Positions 6,774-14,987 of a stretch of DNA of 64,000 bases are shown piece after piece. The position numbers and the translations under genes were made by a program. The notes beneath the pieces are model-generated. The model saw nothing but the letters and a program-made list of their open reading frames with translations, was not told where the DNA came from and did not search any database. Source of the stretch: Hyphomonas sp. (GTDB taxonomy: Bacteria > Pseudomonadota > Alphaproteobacteria > Caulobacterales > Hyphomonadaceae); NCBI RefSeq assembly GCF_017792385.1, contig NZ_CP051230.1, positions 1,116,001-1,180,000 of the forward strand. Reading direction: 5' to 3'. The stretch's first letter is position 1. Each line of letters starts with the position of its first letter.

Positions 6774-8146
6774 AGGGCGACCTCTCTCGCCCGGACCAGT
6801 TCCCCGGACAGCGAACTCATCGTTGCGCCGGTGACTTTCACATCCACGATGTGCCCTGTCAGCTCTGCCGGACCATCGAAATGAACCGCCTGCATCCAGG
6901 GCGAGCGCCCGTGCGCCTGCCCTTCCAGGCGGCCCCGGCCGGTCACGAGCACGGGCACGGTCTGGCCGATCTTCGATTTGTTGAACGCTGTCTGCTGTTC
7001 CCGGAGCAGTTTCTGCAAGGCCTGCAGGCGTGCATCCTTCACCTCTTCCGGCACCTGCCCGAACATTTCGGCCGCCGGCGTGCCGGGACGCTGGGAATAT
7101 TTGAACGAATAGGCGATCGCATAATCGACATCCCGCACGAGTTGCAGGGTCGCCTCGAAATCTTCGTCGCTTTCGCCCGGGAAGCCGACGATGAAATCCG
7201 ACGCCAGCGCGATGTCCGGCTGGGCCTCGCGCACCTTGCGGATGATCTCGCGATACTCATCGGCGGTGTGGCCGCGATTCATCGCCTTCAGGATCCGGTC
7301 CGATCCGGACTGCACGGGCAGGTGCAGGAAGGGTTGCATCTGCGGCGTGTCGCCATGGGCCGCAATCAGATCATCATCCATGTCGCGCGGGTGGCTGGTC
7401 GTGTAGCGAATGCGCTCGATGCCGCCAATCTTCGCGATGTGGCGGCAGAGCTGGCCCAGCGTCCAGTCCGCACCGCCCTCGACGGCGGGGGCGGCGCCGT
7501 GAAAGGCGTTGACGTTCTGGCCCAGAAGCGAAATCTCGCGCACGCCCTGTGCAGCCAGATTGCGCGCTTCCATGACGATGTCATCCACCGGGCGGGACAG
7601 TTCGGCCCCGCGCGTATACGGCACGACGCAGAAGGTGCAAAACTTGTCGCATCCTTCCTGAACAGACAGGAAAGCGGTCGGGCCGTCCGCCTCGCGGATT
7701 TTCGGCAGGGCGTCGAATTTTTCGAGCGTCTCGAATTCCGTCTCCAGGCGGTCTCCCATGGCGCGGCTGGCCCGGGCGATCATTTCCGGCAGCTTGTGAT
7801 AGGCCTGCGGGCCGAGCACCAGATCCACCAGCGGCTGGCGGCGCATGATTTCCTCGCCCTCGGCCTGCGCCACGCAGCCCGCCACGGCAATCGTCATCTT
7901 GCTGCCGGTTTCCTGCTTCATGCGCTTGAGCTGGCCGAGTTCGGAATAGACTTTCTCCGTCGCCTTTTCCCGGATGTGGCAGGTGTTCAGCACGACCAGA
8001 TCGGCCGCTTCGGGCGTGTCCACCGGCGCATAGCCGAGCGGGCGCAACACGTCCCGCATGCGCTCGGAATCATAGACATTCATCTGGCACCCATAGGTCT
8101 TGATATAGAGACCCTTGGTGTTCTGTTTCGCCTGTGGAGTGGTCAT
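6770..8146 (-). CDS. miaB: tRNA-2-methylthio-N6-dimethylallyladenosine synthase MiaB
   Basis: MiaB is a radical-SAM methylthiotransferase that converts i6A37 to ms2i6A37 in tRNAs. The 458-residue protein shows the UPF0004 domain cysteines (C20 in YGCQMN, C56 in NTCHIRE, C91 in AGCVAQ) that hold the auxiliary cluster, the radical-SAM CxxxCxxC (C166, C170, C173 in EGCDKFCTFCVVP) and a C-terminal TRAM domain. The ATG at 8146 is the first gene of the minus-strand run into phoH. A second methylthiotransferase of the MtaB class is at 51815-53095. Confidence 0.97.
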   Translation of the reverse strand: MTTPQAKQNTKGLYIKTYGCQMNVYDSERMRDVLRPLGYAPVDTPEAADLVVLNTCHIREKATEKVYSELGQLKRMKQETGSKMTIAVAGCVAQAEGEEIMRRQPLVDLVLGPQAYHKLPEMIARASRAMGDRLETEFETLEKFDALPKIREADGPTAFLSVQEGCDKFCTFCVVPYTRGAELSRPVDDIVMEARNLAAQGVREISLLGQNVNAFHGAAPAVEGGADWTLGQLCRHIAKIGGIERIRYTTSHPRDMDDDLIAAHGDTPQMQPFLHLPVQSGSDRILKAMNRGHTADEYREIIRKVREAQPDIALASDFIVGFPGESDEDFEATLQLVRDVDYAIAYSFKYSQRPGTPAAEMFGQVPEEVKDARLQALQKLLREQQTAFNKSKIGQTVPVLVTGRGRLEGQAHGRSPWMQAVHFDGPAELTGHIVDVKVTGATMSSLSGELVRAREVAL

Positions 8147-8302
8147 GCGCGGGCTTATGCCTGAAAATGACTGCTGCTGCCAGAACCTTGTGCGCCTTGC
8201 CTGCAGCGACGGAAAACCCGCTCCGGCCCTGCGACAAAAGCTTCACACGGCCTGAAAGCTGGATAGTGTGCCGCCAAGCAATCAAAGGAGCCGGGGAGGC
8301 CC

Positions 8303-10027
8303 ATGGATATCATCAAGCTCATCGAGAACGTCTCTGGATTCATCTGGGGCGGCACCTGGGGGGATACCGTCATCATTCCGGGCCAGATCGGCCCGCTCGC
8401 CGTCGTCCTGCTAGGCACCGGCCTGTTCATGATGGTTCGACTGGGCGCCCGCCCGGTGCGCCGGTTCGTGCCCGCGCTGGTCGAAGTCTGGCAGGGCCGC
8501 AAGGCCCAGGGCGAAGACGGCGCGATCACACCGTGGCAGGCCCTCTCGACGGCCCTGTCGGGCCAGGTCGGCACCGGCAACCTGGCCGGCGTGGCCACCG
8601 CCATCACGCTGGGCGGCCCCGGCGCCATCTTCTGGATGTGGGTGGTTGCCCTGTTCGGCATGGCGCTCGCCTTCTCGGAAAGCTCGCTGGCCATCAAGTA
8701 TCGTGAAACAGACGAATATGGCCGCATCAATGGCGGGCCGATGTACTATATCAAGAACGGACTCGGCAAAGGCTGGGGCTGGCTTGCCATCATCTTCTGT
8801 CTGGGCACGCTGTTCTCCGCCATGGCGACCGGCTCGATGATCCAGGCGAACTCGATCACCGAGGCCGCGCTGGAAACAGGCTCCCAGCTGGGTGTCAGCA
8901 TTCCGAACTGGGGTGTCGGCATTGTGCTGGCAGCCCTGGTGTTTGCCGTGATCATCGGCGGCATCAAGTCGATCGGCTCGTTTGCAGGGAAGGTCGTGCC
9001 AGTCATGGCCGGCCTGTATGTGCTCATCGCCTTCATCGTTCTCGTCGTGAACGCCGACAAGGTGCCGGGCGCCTTCATGCAGATCATCGGATCGGCCTTT
9101 GGCTGGAAGGAAGCGGCTGGTGGCGCCGCTGGCTATGGCGTCATGCAGGCGGTTCGCTACGGTATTGCCCGCGGCCTGTTCTCGAACGAGGCTGGTCAGG
9201 GCTCTGCCCCGATCGCGCACGCCGCTGCCCAGACCAAGAATCCGGTCATGCAGGGCGAGATCGCCATGATCGGCGTGTTCATCGACACGATCATCATCTG
9301 CACCATGACGGCGCTGGTCATCCTGACGGTTCAGGGCGACTTCAAGAAAAGCCCCGCGCTGATGGCGGCAAATGCCTGTTTCGATGCGGGCATCGAGATG
9401 CCGGTGAACCCGGACGCAGCGGACGGCGCCAAGTATGGCGTGTCGGACCTGTTCCCGTCCGCCTATGAAGATGGCCGCGAGGCGAAGATCGCCGCAGTGG
9501 GCCCGGCAGCCCAATCCTATCTTCTGGCTTGCCAGGCATCCGGACAAGTCGAGGTCTCGCAGGAAGCCCTCGACGCATCCGGCAATCCCGAAATCCTGAT
9601 GGATGTGGCCCACGCCTGGGAGACGGACGCGAATTCGGCCGCCGTCACCACACGCGCCTATGCCGCCGCCATTCCGGTGATCGGCCCCTGGATCGTGCCA
9701 GTCGCGCTGTTCTTCTTCGCCTTCACCACCATCATCGGCTGGTCCTATTATGGCGAACAGGCCGTGACTTATCTGATCGGCGAATGGGCCACACACCCCT
9801 TCCGCTATATCTGGGTCGTGGTCGTGTTCCTCGGCACCGTGGCCGCAGCAGACTGGCTGTGGTTGCTGGGTGATATCGCGAATGCCTCGATGGCGTTCCC
9901 GAACCTGATCGCCATTCTGGCCCTGTCAGGTGTCGTGGCCGCCATGCACAAATCGAATGGCGACCCGGACAAGGGCCATCCGGTGCATGACTATCGGGAA
10001 GAGTCGCGCCATCCTGATCAGGACTAG
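8303..10027 (+). CDS. Sodium:alanine/glycine symporter (AGCS family) with a large insertion
   Basis: An inner-membrane Na+-coupled amino-acid carrier. Family signatures include the ALSGQVGTGNLAGVATAITLGGPGAIFWMW region, GGPMYYI and FFFAFTTIIGWSYYGEQA. The protein is 574 residues, about 100 more than typical relatives. The excess is a hydrophilic, acidic block at about residues 345-440 between two membrane segments, with two cysteines (about 358 and 409). GGGGAGG precedes the ATG. It is divergent from miaB with about 156 bases between, and ends in a strong bidirectional terminator. The substrate cannot be read from the sequence; alanine is the family default. Confidence 0.93.
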   Translation: MDIIKLIENVSGFIWGGTWGDTVIIPGQIGPLAVVLLGTGLFMMVRLGARPVRRFVPALVEVWQGRKAQGEDGAITPWQALSTALSGQVGTGNLAGVATAITLGGPGAIFWMWVVALFGMALAFSESSLAIKYRETDEYGRINGGPMYYIKNGLGKGWGWLAIIFCLGTLFSAMATGSMIQANSITEAALETGSQLGVSIPNWGVGIVLAALVFAVIIGGIKSIGSFAGKVVPVMAGLYVLIAFIVLVVNADKVPGAFMQIIGSAFGWKEAAGGAAGYGVMQAVRYGIARGLFSNEAGQGSAPIAHAAAQTKNPVMQGEIAMIGVFIDTIIICTMTALVILTVQGDFKKSPALMAANACFDAGIEMPVNPDAADGAKYGVSDLFPSAYEDGREAKIAAVGPAAQSYLLACQASGQVEVSQEALDASGNPEILMDVAHAWETDANSAAVTTRAYAAAIPVIGPWIVPVALFFFAFTTIIGWSYYGEQAVTYLIGEWATHPFRYIWVVVVFLGTVAAADWLWLLGDIANASMAFPNLIAILALSGVVAAMHKSNGDPDKGHPVHDYREESRHPDQD

Positions 10028-10047
10028 GCGCTGCCCCCTCCTAAATG

Positions 10048-10085
10048 AAAAGCCCCGCCCGGTTGATACCAGGCGGGGCTTTTTC
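10048..10085. terminator. Bidirectional terminator between AGCS gene and glyoxalase gene
   Basis: AAAAGCCCCGCC and GGCGGGGCTTTTT form a near-perfect stem around a 12-base loop, with A and T runs on both sides. It can therefore serve the plus-strand transporter gene and the convergent minus-strand glyoxalase gene. Confidence 0.88.
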
Positions 10086-10102
10086 CCTGAAGCCGGAACG
10101 GT

Positions 10103-10576
10103 CTACCAGACGCCGATGTTTTCGGCGCTCGCCCAAGGCTCTTTCGGGGCCAGAGGATCGCCCTTCTGAAGCAGTTCCACGGAAATCCCGTCCGGTGACC
10201 GGATGAACGCCATGCGGCCGTCCCGCGGCGGGCGGTTGATCGTCACGCCAAGATCCTGAAGACGTTCGACCGCGCCATAGATGTCATCGACCAGATAGGC
10301 GAGATGGCCGAAATTCCGTCCGCCGGCATAGTCTTCCGGGTCCCAATTATAGGTCAGCTCGACCATCGGAATGTCGGTCTGGGTCGGATTCACGCCGTCC
10401 GGCATGCCGCCCATGCGGTCCACATCTTCCGGCGTGGCCAGGAAGACCAGCGTGAACCGTCCGGCTTCACTGTCCATGCGGCTGACTTCCTTCAGGCCGA
10501 GGCCGTCGCAGAAGAATTTGAGAGATGCGTCGATGTCGGTGACGCGCACCATTGTGTGCAGATACTGAATGCTCAT
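10103..10576 (-). CDS. gloA: Lactoylglutathione lyase (glyoxalase I)
   Basis: It isomerises the methylglyoxal-glutathione hemithioacetal to lactoylglutathione. The 157-residue product starts at ATG 10576 (MSIQYLHTMVRV) behind GGAGG; the same frame is open further upstream but that part has no homology and would overlap the next gene. Four likely metal ligands are in place: H7, E73 (MVELTYN), H91 (FGHLAYLV) and E134 (SVELLQKGD). The start overlaps the stop of the upstream membrane-protein gene as ATGA. Confidence 0.93.
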   Translation of the reverse strand: MSIQYLHTMVRVTDIDASLKFFCDGLGLKEVSRMDSEAGRFTLVFLATPEDVDRMGGMPDGVNPTQTDIPMVELTYNWDPEDYAGGRNFGHLAYLVDDIYGAVERLQDLGVTINRPPRDGRMAFIRSPDGISVELLQKGDPLAPKEPWASAENIGVW

Positions 10577-11031
10577 GTCTGGCCTCCGTTCAGGTCCCGA
10601 ATGACTTGTTTGAATGTGGGCGGCATCAGCGCGTAATAGCGCCGCATCGCGATTGCCAGCAAGGCGATGGTGACCAGCATGAAGGCCAGGAAAACCGAAA
10701 ATGTGTGGATCAGTGTGCCCGTCTCGAAAACCGGGGACTGGCCGCTCAGCCGCCAGAACAGCCGCCACAGCTGGTTGAACCCGGCCACAAACGGCCCGAG
10801 CAGGCCGAACACGATGACGGCGCACACAAAGAAATACGTCGCCGCCCGCGGGCCTTCGCTGCGCAAATAGAGATCGGTGAATTCCACGTCAGTGACATCG
10901 TCTGGAATTTCCCCCGCGGCCTTTCGGACTTCCAGAACCTCGGGCGCGAAGTCCCGGGCCTGTTTCCAGCGCCAGGCGAGATGACCGCCCCACGCAAGCA
11001 GCGCGGCGAGAATGATCAGGAATGCAAGCAT
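10573..11031 (-). CDS. Small integral membrane protein of unknown function
   Basis: A 152-residue protein that I do not assign to a family. It has an N-terminal hydrophobic segment (MLAFLIILAALLAWGGHLAW), a soluble acidic loop (about 25-60), then two further membrane helices (about 66-90 and 106-130), ending in a short charged tail. Its stop overlaps the start of gloA, so the two are co-transcribed, but no functional link is evident. Confidence 0.75.
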   Translation of the reverse strand: MLAFLIILAALLAWGGHLAWRWKQARDFAPEVLEVRKAAGEIPDDVTDVEFTDLYLRSEGPRAATYFFVCAVIVFGLLGPFVAGFNQLWRLFWRLSGQSPVFETGTLIHTFSVFLAFMLVTIALLAIAMRRYYALMPPTFKQVIRDLNGGQT

Positions 11032-11084
11032 GGGCGATATCGGTCCGGCATCTGCGGCGTCTGGCCGTCTGCCTGCCGACCGGG

Positions 11085-11969
11085 TCAGGCCGCGCAGGCG
11101 CGTTCAAGGGTCAGCATGGCACGCTTGCGCGCCACGCCCCAATGATAATTATGAAGCCGGCCGTCCGCTGCAAGGGCGCGGTGGCAGGGAATGAACCAGC
11201 TGATCGGGTTGGCGCCGACTGCAGCGCCCACAGCGCGGGCCGCCTTCGGGTTGCCGCTCGCCCGGGCCAGCGCGCCATAGGTGGACACGGTTCCGACCGG
11301 GATGTCGAGCAGCGCCCGCCAGATCTGGCGCCGGAACGGCGTGCCGTAAAGCGCCACCGGCAAGGGCTCTCCGGCTTCGAAGACGCGGCGGGCCATCTGT
11401 TCGGCTTCCCGGTCGTCCCGCCGGATGCTGGCATCGGGATAGCGGCTGGCCAGATCTGCAAATGCGTCGGCCTCCCGGCGGCCCTGATGCTCAAATCCGG
11501 TACGCGTTGGGGGATTGTCGTCAATGAAACCGAGCGCCACCAGGCCGCGCGGCGAAATCAGCCAGGCCCCTTCCCCGAACGGGGTCGGCGCCCGGCCCAG
11601 AACAAGGTCAGCGCCCTTGCCGCCTGCCTTGGCTTCGCCGGGCGACAGGCCTTCATGGGCGATGAACAGATCATGCAGGCGACCGGGCCCCGACAGACCG
11701 GTTTCCAGCGCCGCATCGAGCACGCTGGCGCCGTCGCGCAGCAGGTCTCCGGCCGCCGCATGGGCCAGCGCGGCCTGGTATTGTTTCGGGCTGATCCCCG
11801 CCCAGCGCGTGAATTCCCGCTGGAAATGGCTGGGCGACAGGCCCATGGCCCGCGCCACAGTCGCGAGGTCCGGCCATTCCTGCCAAGTGTCCCCCAGATA
11901 GGACAGGGCATCGGCCATCCGGTCATAGGCGGCAGCACGTTCATCGAGCGGAGACAAGGTTGCAGGCAT
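11085..11969 (-). CDS. AraC-HTH plus O6-alkylguanine-DNA alkyltransferase (Ada-like, lacking the Zn domain)
   Basis: The 294-residue protein combines an AraC-type HTH (about residues 10-115, including WPDLATVARAMGLSPSHFQREF) with an Ogt/MGMT domain (about 120-290). The alkyl-acceptor Cys is C262 in IPCHR, preceded by the helix-turn-helix segment typical of MGMT. The N-terminal zinc-binding methylphosphotriester domain of E. coli Ada is absent. It should reverse O6-methylguanine directly and may also regulate transcription, but without the phosphotriester sensor its trigger is unclear. It stands alone, minus strand, divergent from the GST-like gene. Confidence 0.92.
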   Translation of the reverse strand: MPATLSPLDERAAAYDRMADALSYLGDTWQEWPDLATVARAMGLSPSHFQREFTRWAGISPKQYQAALAHAAAGDLLRDGASVLDAALETGLSGPGRLHDLFIAHEGLSPGEAKAGGKGADLVLGRAPTPFGEGAWLISPRGLVALGFIDDNPPTRTGFEHQGRREADAFADLASRYPDASIRRDDREAEQMARRVFEAGEPLPVALYGTPFRRQIWRALLDIPVGTVSTYGALARASGNPKAARAVGAAVGANPISWFIPCHRALAADGRLHNYHWGVARKRAMLTLERACAA

Positions 11970-12100
11970 GCCCTTTAATGCCGCGCCGTCGGCGCACGGG
12001 CCACCCGTTTCTTGCGCCTCAAAGTCCTGATTGAGGCTTTCCAGCCTGCCAAAAGCCCGGCAAGAGTAGAGACCAATAAAAACAGGCTGGGAGAAAAAGA

Positions 12101-13048
12101 ATGGCCGATGCGCGCAGTATCATCCTGCATGAGTACCCGACCTCTCCCTATGCCGAGAAAATCCGCCTTGCCCTGCGCCTGAAGAACCTTGCCTATAGCC
12201 GGGTCGAGATTCCGGTCATCATGCCCCGGCCGGACCTGATGCCGCTGACGGGAGGCTATCGCCGCACGCCGGTGCTGCAGATCGGCGCGGACATTTTCTG
12301 TGACACCGCGATCATCCTGCGCGAACTGGAAGCGCGCTATCCCATGCCGGCGCTGAAGCTGCCCGGTCATGAAGGCCTGGCGCAAATGGTGGCCGGCTGG
12401 ACCGATGGCCGCTGGTTCCAGTGTTCGGTGGCGGTGATTTTCGGCGAAATGGGCGACAAGGTGCCGGAAGCCTTCCGGAAGGACCGCGAGGCCCTGTCGG
12501 GACGCCCTTTCGATGTTCAGGCCATGAACGCCGTCGCCCCGATGATGCGCGACCAGTGGCGGGCCCGGCTGATGTTGCTTGAAGAACGCCTGCAGGGCGG
12601 CAAGGGCGCGGGGTCCGGCATCTATCTTGTCGGCATGAAACCCGGCCTGGTCGACATCCATGCCTACATGAATGTCTGGTTCATGCACCAGAACCTGCCG
12701 GACTTCGTCGAGACCTGCTTCAAGACGGCAGACCTGACCAAGGCCTGGTTCGAACGTCTGCAGGAATTCGAGGGCCAGACGCCGGAAACGATCACGTCCG
12801 CGGAAGCGCTGGAGATCGGCCTGCACGCCGCCCCGCGGCTCGTGGCGGCCACCACGCGCAACGAACCGCAGGAATTCGCGCCCGGCGAAAACGTCGCCGT
12901 TGCACCAGACGATTATGGTCAGGTCTGGGTGGAGGGCGAACTCGTGCACGCGGATTCGCAGCGGGTCATCCTGCAGCGCACCTCGCCGGAAGCGGAAACC
13001 GTGCACGTGCACTTTCCGCGGGCCGGCTTCCTCGTGCGCCGTGTCTAG
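12101..13048 (+). CDS. Glutathione S-transferase family protein with a C-terminal extension
   Basis: A 315-residue protein. Residues about 5-85 form a thioredoxin-like GST N-domain (HEYPTSPYAEKIRLALRLK; then GGYRRTPVLQIGADIFCDTAII with the cis-Pro motif TPVLQ). A helical GST C-domain follows to about 245. The last roughly 70 residues (from APRLVAATTRNEPQEF) are predicted beta-rich and not part of a normal GST. GGGAG lies before the ATG. Substrate unknown. Confidence 0.85.
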   Translation: MADARSIILHEYPTSPYAEKIRLALRLKNLAYSRVEIPVIMPRPDLMPLTGGYRRTPVLQIGADIFCDTAIILRELEARYPMPALKLPGHEGLAQMVAGWTDGRWFQCSVAVIFGEMGDKVPEAFRKDREALSGRPFDVQAMNAVAPMMRDQWRARLMLLEERLQGGKGAGSGIYLVGMKPGLVDIHAYMNVWFMHQNLPDFVETCFKTADLTKAWFERLQEFEGQTPETITSAEALEIGLHAAPRLVAATTRNEPQEFAPGENVAVAPDDYGQVWVEGELVHADSQRVILQRTSPEAETVHVHFPRAGFLVRRV

Positions 13049-13115
13049 CCTGCCTTGCAAGGCGGCCCGGCCCCGCTAGTCTCAAAGGGCACAGCCATAC
13101 GGAACGGAGGGTGCC

Positions 13116-13925
13116 ATGGACCGGCGACTTTGCCTCATCACGGGCGCTTCAGCGGGAATCGGAGCGGAATTCGCCCGGCAATACGCCGCGCTCGGCTGGG
13201 ATGTCGCCCTGACGGCGCGGCGGGAAGACCGGCTGACCAGCCTGGCTGACGACATAAGGGAAACCCATGGCGTGCACGCCATCTGCATCGTCCAGGATCT
13301 GGCGCGGGCCAATTCCGCCGACAAGATCATCACGGCCCTCTCGGAACAGGGGCGGCATGTGGATGCGCTGGTCAACAATGCGGGATACGGCCTGCCGGGA
13401 ACCTTCTTCAACACCAGCTGGAAATCCCAGGCGGAATTCCTGCGCGTCCTGTATACGGCGCCGATCGAGCTGGCACACAAGGTGCTGCCCGGCATGGCGG
13501 ATCGCGGCTATGGGCGCATCATCAATGTCGCGTCCCTTGCCGGCTACGCCCCCGGCAGCAATGGCCACACGCTCTACGCCAGCGTGAAGGCCGGCCTGAT
13601 CAAATTCTCCGAAAGCCTGAACGCCGAATGCGACGCATTCGAGGGAGCCGATATCCACTGCACCGCGCTGTGCCCGGGCTTCACTTATAGCGAATTCCAT
13701 GACGTCAACGGCACGCGCGAGCAGATGAAAAGCATGAGCAAGCGCATGTGGATGGACGCGGCACCTGTTGTGAAAGCGGGCATCGACGCGGTTAACAGGG
13801 GGCAGCCCGTGGTGGTGCCCGGACTGGTCAACAAGGGGCTGGCCACACTGACCCGGCTGATGCCGGAGCCGGTCGGCCGCGCCATCATGCGCCGGCAGAG
13901 CCGGACCATCCGTCGGCAGGACTAG
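13116..13925 (+). CDS. Short-chain dehydrogenase/reductase (classical SDR)
   Basis: The 269-residue Rossmann enzyme has the cofactor motif TGASAGIG (about residues 9-16), NNAGYG (about 89), the catalytic Ser in VASLAGY, and YASVK as the YxxxK motif. The Arg pair ARREDR after beta-2 favours NADP(H). The C-terminus is basic. A GGAGG ribosome-binding site precedes the ATG. Its stop shares CTAG with the convergent gene at 13922. The substrate is unknown. Confidence 0.9.
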   Translation: MDRRLCLITGASAGIGAEFARQYAALGWDVALTARREDRLTSLADDIRETHGVHAICIVQDLARANSADKIITALSEQGRHVDALVNNAGYGLPGTFFNTSWKSQAEFLRVLYTAPIELAHKVLPGMADRGYGRIINVASLAGYAPGSNGHTLYASVKAGLIKFSESLNAECDAFEGADIHCTALCPGFTYSEFHDVNGTREQMKSMSKRMWMDAAPVVKAGIDAVNRGQPVVVPGLVNKGLATLTRLMPEPVGRAIMRRQSRTIRRQD

Positions 13926-14773
13926 TCAGCCGACGCTGAGAACTCCTGACGGATGCGATCCGCAGTGGGGGTCGTGTCGGACTTGCGCAGATCCTTTGCG
14001 CCACGCTGGCGCAGGACTTCTATCTTCCCGGACTTGCGCGCGCCTTTCGCGCTGGAATCGCCATCCTCGCGCGCGGCAGGGACGATCGGCCCCTCGAAAA
14101 AGGCCGACCAGTATTTCGACAGCACGTCGCGGCGCCCGTCGAGCGAGCGCAGCTGGCGGCGCTCCTTCCAGCTTGTCAGCTTGACCGCTTCGGTCTTGAT
14201 CCGCTTGTCGGCGCCCGACACCTGCAGGCAGCCCGCATAACGGCCGGGGGCGCCACCAGTCAGGTCGAACTGTATCTCGCCAAAGCCTTCCGCCTGCCGG
14301 CCCGATTCCGATGGCAGGGTTTCCCGGAACTTGAAGTCCAGACGGGGCCAGTCGAACTGGTGGTACTCCGCCTGCAGTCCGCTTTCGATCTCGCCTGAGC
14401 GGGTCAGCGTCGTCGCTGTCAGGGACACGCCCTTGCGGGACGGTTTCAGCGACACGATGGCCAGGCGTGGACCGGCAGGACCGCCGCGTTCCGCCTGGAT
14501 CCAGCTGCCTTCGACATAGGCCCGACCAAGCACCCACCGGCGCACCAGGCCCAGTTTCAGCACACCGGGAAAGATCACGCCGCCAAGCACCGACCAGACC
14601 ACGAGCAGCACCAGTCCCGCACCTGCCAGGCAGGCCCATTGGGCGAAAGTGCCCGGACCCGCGACCTGGAGAAGGGTCTGGCGCACAAGCGGGCCGAACG
14701 CGACAATCCCTGCCAGTACGGCGCTCGAGGCAAGCAGGCTGGCGACCGGACGGAAACGTTCATAAGGGTTCAT
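13922..14773 (-). CDS. Two-helix membrane protein with a predicted beta-rich cytosolic domain, unknown function
   Basis: A 283-residue protein. Two membrane helices (about residues 10-30 and 44-66) are followed by a domain starting YVEGSWIQAERG that alternates short hydrophobic strands (LAIVSLKPSRKGVSLTATTL; FGEIQFDLTGG; RYAGCLQVSG), then a charged, probably disordered tail. This layout resembles the SMODS-associated 2TM-beta (Cap15-type) effectors, but I rely only on architecture and a GxW-like motif, and no CD-NTase gene is near. It could equally be a housekeeping membrane protein. It is divergent from mcd across a palindrome. Confidence 0.7.
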   Translation of the reverse strand: MNPYERFRPVASLLASSAVLAGIVAFGPLVRQTLLQVAGPGTFAQWACLAGAGLVLLVVWSVLGGVIFPGVLKLGLVRRWVLGRAYVEGSWIQAERGGPAGPRLAIVSLKPSRKGVSLTATTLTRSGEIESGLQAEYHQFDWPRLDFKFRETLPSESGRQAEGFGEIQFDLTGGAPGRYAGCLQVSGADKRIKTEAVKLTSWKERRQLRSLDGRRDVLSKYWSAFFEGPIVPAAREDGDSSAKGARKSGKIEVLRQRGAKDLRKSDTTPTADRIRQEFSASAD

Positions 14774-14828
14774 GTCTGGAGCGGCTCCGTTAGGAATTGG
14801 CTTCGGAAACGGCCAGTCTGGGGGCCGG

Positions 14829-14844
14829 AACCGAAATTTCGGTT
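14829..14844. promoter_or_regulatory. Perfect 16-bp palindrome upstream of mcd (candidate operator)
   Basis: AACCGAAATTTCGGTT is a perfect dyad lying in the 214-base divergent gap between the 2TM gene (starts 14773) and mcd (starts 14988), about 105 bases before the mcd -10 box. It resembles a dimeric repressor or activator site. The binding protein is unknown. Confidence 0.45.
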
Positions 14845-14948
14845 AACGTTGGGACATGGGCGCCTGTGTAGCGTCCTTCCGGATTTCGCAAACCGAGACG
14901 TTTTGTTGCAGCGCACAAATTACCCATGACTTGTCCCCGGCTGCGCCC

Positions 14949-14954
14949 TATAAT
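14949..14954 (+). promoter_or_regulatory. Candidate -10 box of mcd
   Basis: A perfect TATAAT lies 33 bases before the mcd ATG. No good -35 hexamer is found at 16-18 bases upstream, so an activator may be needed. Confidence 0.4.
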
Positions 14955-14987
14955 TATGAAAAACACAGACCAGTGGAGGAAAGATGT

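Noticed and set aside
10577..10825. N-terminal extension of the glyoxalase frame
   Set aside because: It overlaps the upstream membrane-protein gene out of frame and has no homology, while ATG 10576 has a good ribosome-binding site.
12016..12037. A hairpin GCCTCAA/TTGAGGC upstream of the GST-like gene
   Set aside because: Short stem, only three T residues after it, and no gene ends there; too weak to call a terminator.
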